DNA from: Bacillota bacterium
GTDB lineage: Bacteria > Bacillota_A > Clostridia > Lachnospirales > Lachnospiraceae
Assembly: GCA_023407175.1 (NCBI GenBank)
Contig: JAEYMU010000027.1
Location: 1-54,326 of the forward strand
Length of the DNA: 54,326 nt
Reading direction: 5' to 3'
The position numbers were made by a program, and so were the translations under genes. The notes under the pieces are model-generated. The model was not told where the DNA came from and did not search any database. It was given only the letters and a program-made list of their open reading frames with translations. Below, in pieces: positions 8,930 to 19,600 of this stretch (within the stretch, counting starts at the first letter, position 1; each line of letters begins with the position of its first letter).

Positions 8930-11530
8930 TTATTCCCCTGTTCGTTTATCACGAATTAACTGATTAATACTATCCGTTGTGTTAATCCACACTTCATCAT
9001 CATCACCAGTTGGTGTGGTATCATCATTTTCAGCATCTGTAATATATAACGTGTGTTCACCGGTATTATCAAGTGTTACAAGTACATCGTCAGTATTATA
9101 TTCTGTAAGGTCTTCAGGTAATGTTTCCACAAAATAGAAACCATCATTTAATGTGGTTGCACCATCTACAAGTTCACGAGTAATATTTTCAACAATTACT
9201 TGAATATTCCTACTTATAGTATTAATATAAGTATTACCTTCAACATTAATTTCAAGAGTATTTGTTCCTGTTGTTGCTGATGTGAAACTTAACACACCAT
9301 CTGCAGTATTATCCACCTTAAAGGCAATAAATGCTTCATCAATCTCACTATCATCATTGTTTAATGTTACTCTTAATTGTTCACCAGTTATTTTAGTATC
9401 CGTATCCATTTTAACTTTAAAAGGAATTTGTAAATCTTTATTAACACCTATATAGAATAAATCAGTTTCTAAAATCAGTTCAGGAGTGGTTTTCACAACA
9501 TTCCGGATTATATTTTTTGATGTGGAATTACAGAACAATTCTGTTTCATCATGCACTACCTGATAATTATCAGAACCAATAACCCCCCCACTATTAACTG
9601 TGAAAGTAAACAATCCTTCTTTATCAACAGTTGTTTCACTAACAACCTTCCCATTTTTAAGTAATTGTACTTTCTCACCAGTTAAACTATTTTTACTATT
9701 ATTACTATTCAAAGTATCCTCTTCAACACAACTACTATCATTATATTGTGTAGTGTATTCATCAGGAGATTCCCCATCACTTTTCACCAAATGCCCCTCT
9801 ATCCTATAATCATGTAACACAATCCACTCATCAGCAACTGTACTATCTAAAACAATACTTGTACTAATTAAACAGAATTTACCAGCCACACGAACATTTA
9901 AAGGATAATTAAGATTATTATTGTTTTTAAATACAGTATAATCAGCATGCATTTTACAACACTTTGATTTTAAGTCAATGTTTTGTAATGTTAATTGTGT
10001 ATCTTGACTTATGCGGAAAAAAGTAAAGTTATCGCAAAGAAGTGTTGGTGTAAATTGTGGGCATGCTAATATTGTAGTGTTTTGAGTTATTAAAGCCGTG
10101 TTTAAATGATGTTCGCCATCAAGTAAAGAAATAATATTTTTTTCTCCTTCAACCATATTTAAAGCTTTATTCACAGTTTTAAATGCAGTTTCTTTAGTTA
10201 CACCATCATTATCATCATTTCCATCTTCCGATACATAGTAATCTGCATGATTACAGCCCATTACATGTATAAGTATTTCTTCAGATATCAAATCATCAGG
10301 ATTAGCTTTAAATTTTCCGTTATTTTCCAATATGTCTTGTTGTGCTTCTTCAATTGTGGAAAAGCATTTGAAAATAAACAGTGTGTCTTCTTCGTTTATG
10401 TCTTTTGTTGTTAAACTCCATTTTTTCTGTGAATCTAAAATTAAATCAGCTACAACTTCATTATTAATATAAGGTATAATAATCCAAGATTTTTCTGTTT
10501 CATCTATAACAGTTTCTTCAATAAGATTATAACTATTAGTATTGTAAACTTCTTCACCCAAACTGTTTAAAACTTTAAAATCAAATACGAACTTTTGTCC
10601 TTGAATAGGATTGTTGTCATTAGCATTTGCAAATAAAAATAGGTTTTCTTGTAATCCATTACACCATTTATCTTTATGCTCCCATCGTTGAGGTTTCCAA
10701 GTTCTATTATATACTCCGTCTTTAGAATGTCTTGTTATGTCAATCATGCGACATAATAATCGTTCACGGTTTAATAATTGCGCATCTGTTATACTGAATA
10801 ATTTGAAGATCTCAAGTATAGGCAAGGGAGTGTCATTCAAATGTGTTGCATAATACAGTAATCTTTGCATGTAATGATAGTCATCTTCTGTAACCTGATT
10901 GTCATAAGCAGGTATTGTGTCTGAGTATTGTGATGTTTTTACTTCATTGTATGTTCTACGAGGACATCTGAAATATTCACCAAATGCATCTAGAGAGTAA
11001 TCATGGTCATATTCATCACCAACAATAATAGGGTTTTCTGGAAATCCTTTTGTTGTAGTGTATTCATCCCATGTTTCAATTGTTATCGTATATTTTTCTG
11101 TTGGGATTATTGTTTGTGATGTGTTGGAGTGTAAATATTCAAAATGATTAACAAAATCATCATAATTAAATGTTTCAGCATATATGTCTTTGCTGATTTC
11201 TTGCATACTTTCATTAATTTTAATAGAACCATCATCTAAAACAACTTCCTGACTAACTAATCTTATATAATGTTCAGTAATACAAACACTTTTCAAATTA
11301 GGAAAACTAACAGCAAAATACATATCATAATTATAACCTGAATTTTGTTCCTTCCAAATAAGAACATGTTTCTTTAATTTAGCTGCAAGATAAACATCAT
11401 ATAAATTATTGTATACTTTTTTGAACTCACTATTAAAAACACGTTCAGATTTACTGAAATTACTATCCCAATTCTTATTCAAAAAATAAGGGAATTTACT
11501 TAATAATGATTCAAAACTCTTATAAGGCAT
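8930..11530 (-). CDS. Large baseplate protein with beta-helix and Ig-like modules
   Basis: 866 residues from the ATG at 11528-11530, which has an AAAGGGAT ribosome site; an upstream in-frame extension has none. The N-terminal ~270 residues occupy the place of tail protein I, the usual partner of baseplate J. From about residue 430 the sequence has 'YYVSEDGNDDNDGVTKETAF', the DUF1565/pectate-lyase beta-helix start, then strand-rich turns (ISLLDGEHHL). This is followed by Ig-like modules (GEKVQLLKNGKVVSE) and a C-terminal beta domain. A polysaccharide-binding or -cleaving baseplate component is likely. A 7-base G run lies in the Ig region (9583-9589). Confidence 0.6.
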   Translation of the reverse strand: MPYKSFESLLSKFPYFLNKNWDSNFSKSERVFNSEFKKVYNNLYDVYLAAKLKKHVLIWKEQNSGYNYDMYFAVSFPNLKSVCITEHYIRLVSQEVVLDDGSIKINESMQEISKDIYAETFNYDDFVNHFEYLHSNTSQTIIPTEKYTITIETWDEYTTTKGFPENPIIVGDEYDHDYSLDAFGEYFRCPRRTYNEVKTSQYSDTIPAYDNQVTEDDYHYMQRLLYYATHLNDTPLPILEIFKLFSITDAQLLNRERLLCRMIDITRHSKDGVYNRTWKPQRWEHKDKWCNGLQENLFLFANANDNNPIQGQKFVFDFKVLNSLGEEVYNTNSYNLIEETVIDETEKSWIIIPYINNEVVADLILDSQKKWSLTTKDINEEDTLFIFKCFSTIEEAQQDILENNGKFKANPDDLISEEILIHVMGCNHADYYVSEDGNDDNDGVTKETAFKTVNKALNMVEGEKNIISLLDGEHHLNTALITQNTTILACPQFTPTLLCDNFTFFRISQDTQLTLQNIDLKSKCCKMHADYTVFKNNNNLNYPLNVRVAGKFCLISTSIVLDSTVADEWIVLHDYRIEGHLVKSDGESPDEYTTQYNDSSCVEEDTLNSNNSKNSLTGEKVQLLKNGKVVSETTVDKEGLFTFTVNSGGVIGSDNYQVVHDETELFCNSTSKNIIRNVVKTTPELILETDLFYIGVNKDLQIPFKVKMDTDTKITGEQLRVTLNNDDSEIDEAFIAFKVDNTADGVLSFTSATTGTNTLEINVEGNTYINTISRNIQVIVENITRELVDGATTLNDGFYFVETLPEDLTEYNTDDVLVTLDNTGEHTLYITDAENDDTTPTGDDDEVWINTTDSINQLIRDKRTGE

Positions 11531-11544
11531 AAATATCCCTTTTT

Positions 11545-12663
11545 TTACTCCATTATTATTTGAATATCCCCAGGACTGCATTGTTCTTCATCAGAAATAA
11601 CAACCGGCCCCGTAGGATATTGGAAATTAATATCTTGTAATTCTGGAACATCCCTATCAATATAAACACTACATTTATGAGGTATGAAATCTTCACCAAT
11701 TTTTAATAGATCCATATAATCAATTACCGCTTGTTTGATTTTTCCTTGTATTTCTGCTTTTTCATCAAGACTAAAAGGATTAACACGATCTATATCAACA
11801 TTAGCATTAATATAAATATCAATAGGTTTTAAAACAGGCCCCATCAACACAATATCTTCTGTAACTTGAGTAATCTCTTTGGTTAACTCGTCATAAATCC
11901 GATTTAATAAAAAACTATCTCCAGGGTCAATTATAATTTTTAAAGTTCCCGTGCCATCCCAATTAGGGATTAATTTATATCCTTCCACAGCATCAGTACG
12001 GCTGAAATAATTCACATATGCCCAGTAATTCCCTTTTTGATTAATTTCAAACCAATGCTGCAATAATTCACGATATTGATTATCATTATAAACATTTGTA
12101 CCCCCAGTACTAGAGTTAATGTTAGTGCAACTTATTGAGTCAATATTTTTCAAACTTGATATGATTTTTGTTAATTGGTTTTCATCAACACCATATTGAG
12201 GACCTGCTTTTGTTGCATATGCAAAGACTGTGCAAACAGTTTCACCTGCTGGAAACTTCAAATCTTCAACAGTCTTATATGTAATTCCGTTAGGACTAGT
12301 TACTTCTATTCCTGCACCTTCAATAGTAAGATTGGGATATACTTTAGGTAATTTAAATGTTATTTCCGCACCAGCATATGTTGCTTGTGGTCTAGGACAA
12401 CCTAATATGTCCCCAATATCATCTAAATCAATTCCTGTTGCACTATTAATTTTAAAAGAATTATATACTTCAGTCATGTCAGAATATACTTTTTCAAAAA
12501 CTTCTGAATGAATACTCAATATCATTGCATAGAAATTACTTATATCTTGTTTATTTTCAATATATTTAATAAACTGGGCAGAATGGCTGATTAAACCTTC
12601 ATTTAATGCATTTTGTAATGCTTCAAAGAATATTTCTTTGTAATATCTTTGTTGGTATGTCAT
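11545..12663 (-). CDS. Baseplate J-like protein (gp47/gp6 family)
   Basis: 372 residues, the usual size. The N-terminal helix bundle includes 'SATGIDLDDIGDILGCPR', the family signature around residue 70. The typical beta domain with 'AGAEITFKLPKV' and 'FPAGETVCTVFAYATKAGPQ' follows. The C-terminus has 'DPGDSFLLNRIYDELTKEI' and the GPVLKPIDIYINANVDID strand. The protein forms the inner wedge ring of contractile tails. It overlaps the gp25-like gene by 4 bases, and is followed by the large baseplate gene, the normal order. Confidence 0.85.
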   Translation of the reverse strand: MTYQQRYYKEIFFEALQNALNEGLISHSAQFIKYIENKQDISNFYAMILSIHSEVFEKVYSDMTEVYNSFKINSATGIDLDDIGDILGCPRPQATYAGAEITFKLPKVYPNLTIEGAGIEVTSPNGITYKTVEDLKFPAGETVCTVFAYATKAGPQYGVDENQLTKIISSLKNIDSISCTNINSSTGGTNVYNDNQYRELLQHWFEINQKGNYWAYVNYFSRTDAVEGYKLIPNWDGTGTLKIIIDPGDSFLLNRIYDELTKEITQVTEDIVLMGPVLKPIDIYINANVDIDRVNPFSLDEKAEIQGKIKQAVIDYMDLLKIGEDFIPHKCSVYIDRDVPELQDINFQYPTGPVVISDEEQCSPGDIQIIME

Positions 12664-13097
12664 ATGCTTACTTCTCCTTCAATAGTTTCATCACTAATAC
12701 TATTAACACTCCAAGTTACCTTATAATTGTACGGTTCGGAGTATTTTTCAGTTATTTCAATCCAATTAATTTTACGTACACGACGCATATTCCTGAGTAC
12801 ATCTTGAACAAACAATTCTATTTTATATTTCACCATTTCTGATTTGTTAGCTTTGATTAATTCATGTATACGGCAACCAAAATCCGAATATAATGGATTA
12901 TGTTTAAGTTCTTGATATCTTGTCATTATTGCTATGCAAATAGCATTATGTAGACTATCATATCCCGTAACATTTACAACATCTCCCTCATGGAATTGCA
13001 TGTCCCATTCATTCCATTTATTAGGTTTTAATAGGATGTCTTCATTTAATGTTTGGTAAAAACGATGGTCATCATCATCAAAATCGCAAGGCAACAT
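12660..13097 (-). CDS. Baseplate wedge protein, gp25/W-like lysozyme family
   Basis: 145 residues. The N-terminus is acidic (DFDDDDHRFYQTLNEDILL). The core has 'NAICIAIMTRYQELKHNPLYSDFGCRIHEL', pattern of the GPW/gp25 family ('L..R..gE....p.yG...'), then a terminal beta strand pair (YKVTWSVNSISDETIEG). This protein caps sheath attachment in contractile tails. It overlaps the baseplate J gene by 4 bases and follows the spike-like gene. Strong support for a contractile tail. Confidence 0.82.
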   Translation of the reverse strand: MLPCDFDDDDHRFYQTLNEDILLKPNKWNEWDMQFHEGDVVNVTGYDSLHNAICIAIMTRYQELKHNPLYSDFGCRIHELIKANKSEMVKYKIELFVQDVLRNMRRVRKINWIEITEKYSEPYNYKVTWSVNSISDETIEGEVSI

Positions 13098-13100
13098 ACA

Positions 13101-13763
13101 TTATCCTCCCTCTTTTAAACCTAATTCTTCTTTTAACTCTTTTATTAACTCATCTACTTCAGATTTAGTATAAATTTCATCCTTTGTATAATAATCCTTG
13201 TTTGTTAAATTCTCTTCAGTTAAATCACTTGTTTGCACAGTATTTCGTTGTTCAGGAGTCATCCAATCTTTATAAACAATTTTTGGAGTGTTAAAATAAA
13301 TACCCCCATTATCCCCATTTATTTGAAGACTTGTTGTGTAACCTTGCAGGTATAATGAACCCCCTGTAGCGATAGGTGGTGGAGTGATTTTATCATTTTG
13401 GAAATAACTAATAACATAATATTTGCCGTTAATTTTTGCAACAACACACCTTATGTCTTCATAAGGTTTGAAATAAGTTTTTCTTAAAGTTTCATCCCAT
13501 TCCAACTCTGCGAAAGGAGTGAAGAAAATATTAACAGAACCTTCAGTAGGCCTTGTTAACTTACAAGTAACTGTTTTTTCAGTTAATTTAACTTCTGCTT
13601 CTTGTGTTTCATAAAAAAACCTTGTTAACTTCCCCACATGTAATTCATTATCTTTTTGAGTGTTATTTCCAGATAAACTTGTATTGTTTGCTATTGCTTG
13701 TGTAGCATTGTTTAATGCTCTCATTAATCTCCCATCAGTTACAGTTATGTTGCTTGACTTCAT
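13101..13763 (-). CDS. Baseplate spike/OB-fold protein (gpV-like)
   Basis: 220 residues. Residues 40-140 form a small beta barrel (LHVGKLTRFFYETQEAEVKL ... DIRCVVAKINGKYYVISYF), as in OB domains of phage spike/gp45-like proteins. A beta segment then follows (SLYLQGYTTSLQINGDNGGI). The C-terminus carries 'NKDYYTKDEIYTKSEVDELI', the same YYTK..E motif as the fibre genes. Placed between hub and gp25-like genes, where the spike is normally encoded. Stop and start overlap by 4 bases with the hub gene. Confidence 0.6.
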   Translation of the reverse strand: MKSSNITVTDGRLMRALNNATQAIANNTSLSGNNTQKDNELHVGKLTRFFYETQEAEVKLTEKTVTCKLTRPTEGSVNIFFTPFAELEWDETLRKTYFKPYEDIRCVVAKINGKYYVISYFQNDKITPPPIATGGSLYLQGYTTSLQINGDNGGIYFNTPKIVYKDWMTPEQRNTVQTSDLTEENLTNKDYYTKDEIYTKSEVDELIKELKEELGLKEGG

Positions 13764-15067
13764 GTTGTTACCTCCGTACTTGTTTCTACTGTTTCCTCAT
13801 CATTGGAGGTTTCTTGTTCTTTCAACTCACCAAAACCTGGAGGATAATCAACAAGAGTTATATTAGTTTTTAATTCACCATCATAAGATTGTGAAACCTT
13901 TGTAATATACATGTAATCATCAACATCAAATTCTGGAATATATACTTTAACCCACCAACCTTCACTCCACGTATTTAACCCCACCGTGGTTAATTCTATA
14001 CTGTGTCCATTTTCTCTTTTTATTTTTGCCCATTCGCGGTCTGCGAAACTTCTTACTTCTTCAGGAGTTTCACAAGGAACTTCCTCCGTTTTTGTGGTGG
14101 ATGTAGTGGTGGTTTCAGGTTCAGTTAATGTTGCATCATTAACAATCCCCGTATCAGTAGTTGTTGTGTCTGTTGCAGGAGTTTCATCTGTTTCAACAAC
14201 TTGTACTCTCTTAACAGCATCTAACTCTTGAGGTTTTTCACCAAAACGCTCAATAAGTTTTTCATTACGATAAACAATATCCTCCATAACCGTAGAATGT
14301 ACAGTTAACATATTAACCGTGTCTGGATTATAATCTGTAATCTGAACACTATCTTGTTGTATATTCACACCAGATCGTAATGTAACTTCAAAATAAGTTG
14401 TTACTCCCTCAGTATCTGTAAATCCTTGCAATGCTCCTTTTGCAGGAGGTTTGATTTTATGAATATACATTTTGTTATCTCTAATATAACATTCTGCTTC
14501 AGCATCCCAATAAGCGAGCACTTCTTTAATAGCATCTTTAATAGTTGAAGCAGAACCCCCATCATTTGAGTCATCCCCGCTTTTACCACAAGTACCATTA
14601 GCTATCTTTTGCCCTAAATCTTCTGCAGACTTATCACTACAACAAACACTCACATATTGAGAGTATTTTTCACAGAATGTATAAATTGTATGCCCCTCAT
14701 AATATGATGGCATCCAGCTACGGAAGAAATTACAGTCATGTTCACGAACAAGTTTTTCTGTACGAGCTGCTTGTTCTTTCACATGAGGATTACTTGTCCA
14801 TCCAGCATAACCAAATATGGCATGTGCATAATTTGTTTTTCCTTCAACACTTTTTACAAATGATGCTAATGTACAACCTGCAGCCCCACCACCTACAATA
14901 AAAACAATAGTGTCTCCACTACCTTTACTGTTTCTTAATGCTTCCTTGTTAGGACCTATTCCCCCATCTACAGCATTTTTTCCTTTTGCTTTAAGGGCAG
15001 AGATTACTGCATTGATGTAAGATTGTTCTTTTTTATCTATCTTATCACTACAAACATAATAAGTCAT
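13760..15067 (-). CDS. Tail hub, C-terminal part, with extra N-terminal domain
   Basis: 435 residues. Residues 1-165 form a Rossmann-like domain (YYVCSDKIDKKEQ..., IVFIVGGGAAGCTLASFVKS) not seen in ordinary hubs. It resembles the domain that follows transglutaminase domains in some methanogen wall proteins, recalled from memory. From about 175 the sequence is hub-like: 'IKEVLAYWDAEAECYIRDNK', a long Thr-rich linker, and 'WSEGWWVKVYIPEFDVDDYMYITKVSQSYDG', as in XkdQ/gpD C-termini. The reading frame is the same as that of the upstream gene, from which a TAA and 7 codons separate it. An AGAGGG site before the ATG supports separate translation. Confidence 0.66.
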   Translation of the reverse strand: MTYYVCSDKIDKKEQSYINAVISALKAKGKNAVDGGIGPNKEALRNSKGSGDTIVFIVGGGAAGCTLASFVKSVEGKTNYAHAIFGYAGWTSNPHVKEQAARTEKLVREHDCNFFRSWMPSYYEGHTIYTFCEKYSQYVSVCCSDKSAEDLGQKIANGTCGKSGDDSNDGGSASTIKDAIKEVLAYWDAEAECYIRDNKMYIHKIKPPAKGALQGFTDTEGVTTYFEVTLRSGVNIQQDSVQITDYNPDTVNMLTVHSTVMEDIVYRNEKLIERFGEKPQELDAVKRVQVVETDETPATDTTTTDTGIVNDATLTEPETTTTSTTKTEEVPCETPEEVRSFADREWAKIKRENGHSIELTTVGLNTWSEGWWVKVYIPEFDVDDYMYITKVSQSYDGELKTNITLVDYPPGFGELKEQETSNDEETVETSTEVTT

Positions 15068-15088
15068 ATTTTTATACCCTCTTCTTTT

Positions 15089-16156
15089 TTAGAAGTTAAT
15101 GCTCTCTGATTCTGCCCCGTCTTTTGCAAATCCACTTGCAACAGTACCCATACCTCTACTATATCCTAGAGGGTCGAACATTACTCTTTGCCCGTCAATA
15201 TATACTACTGTGTAAACATGCCCTGTTACATGAATATAATTTGCTTTTAAACCGGCACATCTTAAAAGAACAACTGATAAATGTGCATGGTCACAACAAT
15301 TAAAAATTCGTGTTCCCATATTTGCTTTAGCAGTACTGTAAATGTTTTGTTCGTTGTAATGGCTGTTTTCATATCTTTTATAAGGGAAATTGCTGTTAAT
15401 CCAATTGTAAATTGATTCTGCTTTTGCTCTTTGTCCTTTTTTACCTTTTGTTAATTGTTTAGCAAACTTACAAGCATCTGCAGGTAAATTACTGTTATCA
15501 ACATTACTACTTTCTCCATCTGATGAAACATTACTATAATCAATAACTTGATCATCTAAACCTGTGGCATCAACTGCAGGTTCTAAACCTGCTGTTTTAA
15601 TCATTTCTTTTAAGATTTCAGATATTTTCATTTGAGTAAAATTAAATTCATACTTCTGTTCTAATAATTTACTCATTCCAGAAATCTTCAAACTCATTCC
15701 ATTTTCATTAAAAGACTCATCAGTAATAAAACCAGTTAAATTAGGTCGTATAGGTTTATTAAAAGTACGATGTTTGCCTAAACTTTCAGCACCTGAATAC
15801 AAACTTAACCTTACACCTTTATAAAAACGATTTAAATCTTTAATTTCAGGTATGTTAATACTTGCTGAAGCATTAATATCTTCATAATCCAACTCCCATT
15901 CCACATGAGTGAATTCACCATAATAATATGTTTCTATGATTTTACCTTGATGTAATGTGAATCCTTTCGTGAAATTATCATCTTCATCATCGTTAGCAGT
16001 ATTTTCTAATGTTTCTTTTGTTTCATTATCTGTTTTCTCATCAGAACCATTTAAAGGAATGTACTGTTCCCAGTTTTCTTCATCCGTCTTATACAATTCT
16101 AACAATACACGATATATTCTGTATTGTTCTACTTCTGTGAAATGATTAATTACCAA
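15089..16156 (-). CDS. Tail hub, N-terminal part, fused to a transglutaminase-like domain
   Basis: 355 residues. Residues 65-210 are the XkdQ/gpD-like N-terminal hub domain (VEWELDYEDINASASINIPE; GMSLKISGMSKLL; QMKISEILKEMIKTAGLEP). After a Ser/Asp linker comes a transglutaminase/papain-like domain (225-355) with C287 in 'FNCCDHAHLSVVLLRCAGL', H313 in 'VTGHVYTVVYI' and D328 in 'VMFDPLG', i.e. an intact Cys-His-Asp triad. A wall-cutting activity used by the tail tip during entry is inferred. The hub is completed by the next gene, in the same frame. Confidence 0.72.
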   Translation of the reverse strand: MVINHFTEVEQYRIYRVLLELYKTDEENWEQYIPLNGSDEKTDNETKETLENTANDDEDDNFTKGFTLHQGKIIETYYYGEFTHVEWELDYEDINASASINIPEIKDLNRFYKGVRLSLYSGAESLGKHRTFNKPIRPNLTGFITDESFNENGMSLKISGMSKLLEQKYEFNFTQMKISEILKEMIKTAGLEPAVDATGLDDQVIDYSNVSSDGESSNVDNSNLPADACKFAKQLTKGKKGQRAKAESIYNWINSNFPYKRYENSHYNEQNIYSTAKANMGTRIFNCCDHAHLSVVLLRCAGLKANYIHVTGHVYTVVYIDGQRVMFDPLGYSRGMGTVASGFAKDGAESESINF

Positions 16157-16171
16157 GAAAAATACACTCCA

Positions 16172-16654
16172 TTATTTTTTGTTTTTGGCTTCACGAGCAA
16201 TACGATCCGCTTCAGATTCCAACTTATCTTCAGGTATTATGAAAATATCATTAGGTATCATACTTTCACCAGTTGGTATTTCTTTAACTGTGATTTCTAA
16301 TTCAAGATGGTTAGGTGATGCTTCACTTGCAGTTTTCTGTATATGTACTTCAGCATCAAATTTACCTCCCATATAAGGGCTTATTATCTCACATGGTTTG
16401 CTTACCATATTTTGGAAGATTGTGTCGTAGGTTTCAGGGTGTCCGTCAGGAATATAAATTGTGGTGGTGAAACTAAATTCTCTTACAACATATTTTCCTC
16501 TTGTTACTTTTTCAGTTCCTCCAAGAATGGATTGTCTGTTTAATTCTCTACGATTATATGATTCTTGGGGAGTTATTTCTTCAGGGTAGAATGGGTATCC
16601 ATCTATTTCAATACTTGCTTCTGCCCCTTCACGAAGGTCACTATACATTCCCAT
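16172..16654 (-). CDS. Tail hub-connecting / tail-tube initiator protein
   Basis: 160 residues with beta strands (ASIEIDGYPFYPEEITPQES; REFSFTTTIYIPDGHPETYD; HLELEITVKEIPTGESM) and a basic-acidic helical C-terminus. It sits between tape measure and hub, where contractile tails encode the small tube-like protein linking tape and hub (XkdP or gp53/54 position). The beta-rich first domain resembles a tail-tube fold. No LysM motif is clear. The call is largely from position. Confidence 0.5.
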   Translation of the reverse strand: MGMYSDLREGAEASIEIDGYPFYPEEITPQESYNRRELNRQSILGGTEKVTRGKYVVREFSFTTTIYIPDGHPETYDTIFQNMVSKPCEIISPYMGGKFDAEVHIQKTASEASPNHLELEITVKEIPTGESMIPNDIFIIPEDKLESEADRIAREAKNKK

Positions 16655-16659
16655 ACTAT

Positions 16660-19600
16660 TTATGCCCCTATTCCTTTTATGTTAATATTTGTTACAGCAT
16701 CTAATCCTTCAAGTGCATTAATCATGATTTGCTTACTTTCACGTGTAGTTAAGTTCCTTGTATCTAATTGTACTGCACCTTCATGAATATGTAATTCAAC
16801 ATTCTGTGTACTTTTACCCCATTGTGCAGTTGAAGTTAATGTTCCCATTCCGTGTAATTGTTCAAGATTATAATCAGTAGGAACACTTCTTAAACCAACA
16901 TTTAAACTTGGATTGCCAAAACCAGTTACAATATTTTGCCCTAATCTTTTAGCACTTGCCACAACATTTTTACCTTCTGATACTATGAAATCATTAATAT
17001 AATTCATTTCATCATAAGTAGCCCATGCCATAGCCCCAGGTGAACCTGTTTCAATACCTCTTTTAAATTCAGCTACAACATCTTGTGCCCCATTACGTGC
17101 TGCAGTTTTAGCTGCACTTATCCCATTGTTTACTGCTTGTGTTACATAACTCATTTCTTGTTTCATTGCTTGAGCCATTTTCAAGTTTTGTTTGAATCCT
17201 TGTGTTACTGCTTGACCTACTTTTGCCCCTCCACTTCTTCCAGTTCCTACGGCACTGTTTGTTGCTGAGGCTACACGAGCGATAGTGATGCTAGATAATG
17301 GTGCTAATCCAGTATTCACGCCATTTACAATTGATAATCCTATGTTCGCTCCCGCACTATAGAATCCTCCACTCATTGCATATAAAGTGGTTTTTAATTG
17401 ATTTAAAGCATTTGTAACACTTGTTAACAATGCTCCAATACCCCCATTTAATGTTGTTCCTGCAAGACTGTTTAACTGCATTATCGCAGTTTTAATCGCA
17501 GTTACGGCTAACATGATATTCGCGGAAGTGGCAGTTACTACTGGTATGGTATTTAGGTTAGTTGCTGCAGTTGCTACTTGTCTTGCACTTGTACTTACAC
17601 GATTTAAGGTTTCACCAATATTTTCAGGTATTGTACTGATACCTGATAAACTTGCAATATGTGTTGCAGCATTACTGATTGCATATCTTGCTTGTGCAAC
17701 TTTAGTATTAATTGCTCCTGCGTTTACTTCACTATTTGCAATACTTGTTAATGGTTTTAAAGTGTTAATCAAAGTTGCGGCTGTACTGCCTACTTTAGAT
17801 AATTTTGTAGGAATATCATCAGGTATTGTGCTAATGCCAGATAAACTTGCGAGATGTATTGCACTATTACTTATCGCATATCTTGCTTGTGCAACTTTAC
17901 TTGCAATACTTGCACTATTCACATTCATATTCTGAATATTTGTTAAAGGTTTTAATGTATTGATTACAGTTGCAGTTGTACTTCCTATTTTGGACAATTT
18001 TGTTTTAATACCATCAGGAATATCCGGTAAATCATTTAAACCTTGTAATTGTTTTGCAGCGTCAGTTAAAGCAGATTTAGCTGCACGGATACTTTCACCA
18101 AGTTGTAATTTTTTAAGGATTGTTCCTAATGCACCATTATCTCCACCCATACTGCTTGATAAACTGTTTAAACTTTTCAATGAATCGGCAACATTTTTAA
18201 TTCCATCTGAAACTTTTTTAAGTTTCTCACCTGCAGATTGATCAATATCCGGCAGGCTACTGAATTGGTTGATAACAGGTGCTGCTTTGATGATTTCATC
18301 TTTAGCATCTTCCAAGTGGCTTGTGATTGTTCCAAATGCTCCTCCAAGGTTTACAATGTTTCCCATGTTAATGTCCCAATTAACATCAGATAATGCTCCC
18401 ATTGCTTTCCCTACATTTGCTAAAGATGATGTTACAGCTTCTAATTTGCTTGCTACACCATCATCAATAGTGTCCAAGTCACTCATACTGTTGATTTGTT
18501 TAGCTGATTCTGTTAATTCTTTTTTAGCTATTGCAAGGTTCTGTGATAAGGTTCCTAAATAACCATTTAAGGTTAGTACACTTCCTGCTAATACTGATAC
18601 TCCAACACTTTCAAGACTCCACATTGCTTTAGCTACTGCTCCAAGACTTGTGCTTAATGCTTGAAGATTACTTGGAACATTTTCAGGAATAGTTATGTCT
18701 GCGAATCCTTTAACCAATGTTGCAGTTTTCTTCAACTCATCAACAGCAACTTTAATTGGATCGTTAAATAACATTATTGCAGATATTCCTTGGTAAACCA
18801 TTGTTAACCATGAAGTTGCTACTACTGCCGCCATTGCTTTACATAATTCCCATATTGCAGCACCTATTTGTTTCAAACCATCAATATCTCCACTTAAATC
18901 CAGTTTATCGAAGTTTAATGCTTTAAATACTTCTGCTAATGCTCTGATAAAGATTAATGCTTCTGCAGCTAATGCAACAACTACAGGAATCATTATTGCC
19001 ACTACTGCTGCAATAGTTAATAATGGTGCTAACATCGAGGATATGCTTGCTCCCAATCCGGATAATCCTGCACTTGCTGCTGTTGCTTCAGTTGCTCCTG
19101 CCGCAGCTTCTGCACCAACTCCTGCAGGTATCATACCTGCAACTTCACCCAAACCTTCCATTGCTTGTCCAGATTTTTTCATATCTTTACTTTTATCTGC
19201 TACAATATCAACACCATCAATAGCAGTATCTAATGCATCTGAAATTTCTTCCTGACTTTTAGAATAATTTTTTATCTTATTAACAATGCTAGAATCCCAA
19301 CCATCACTAAATTGACCTTTTATCCCTTCAGGACTTTTAAACAAATCTTTTGAGTATACCTTGTTGGAAGTGTTTTGTACTTTGTTTCCTAATTCTCCAT
19401 TTTTTTCCAAATCCTTTAATAAGGTTCCTGCCTCTTTACGATATTTATCATTATCCTTTTTCAATGCATCAAATGCACTTAATCCTACTTCCGCACCTGT
19501 GGCTCCAATACTGGCTTTACTTTCTGTTACTCCACCAGCTACTTGTGCTCCTCCTGCAGCAATATCTGACACATTACTAACAGTATTAGTTGCATCAGCA

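Noticed and set aside
13760..16156. Selenocysteine or pyrrolysine readthrough of the hub stop
   Set aside because: The stop is TAA, which is not used for either amino acid, and a ribosome site precedes the downstream ATG.
16172..16654. LysM protein
   Set aside because: No convincing LysM repeat; beta strands resemble a tube-like fold instead.
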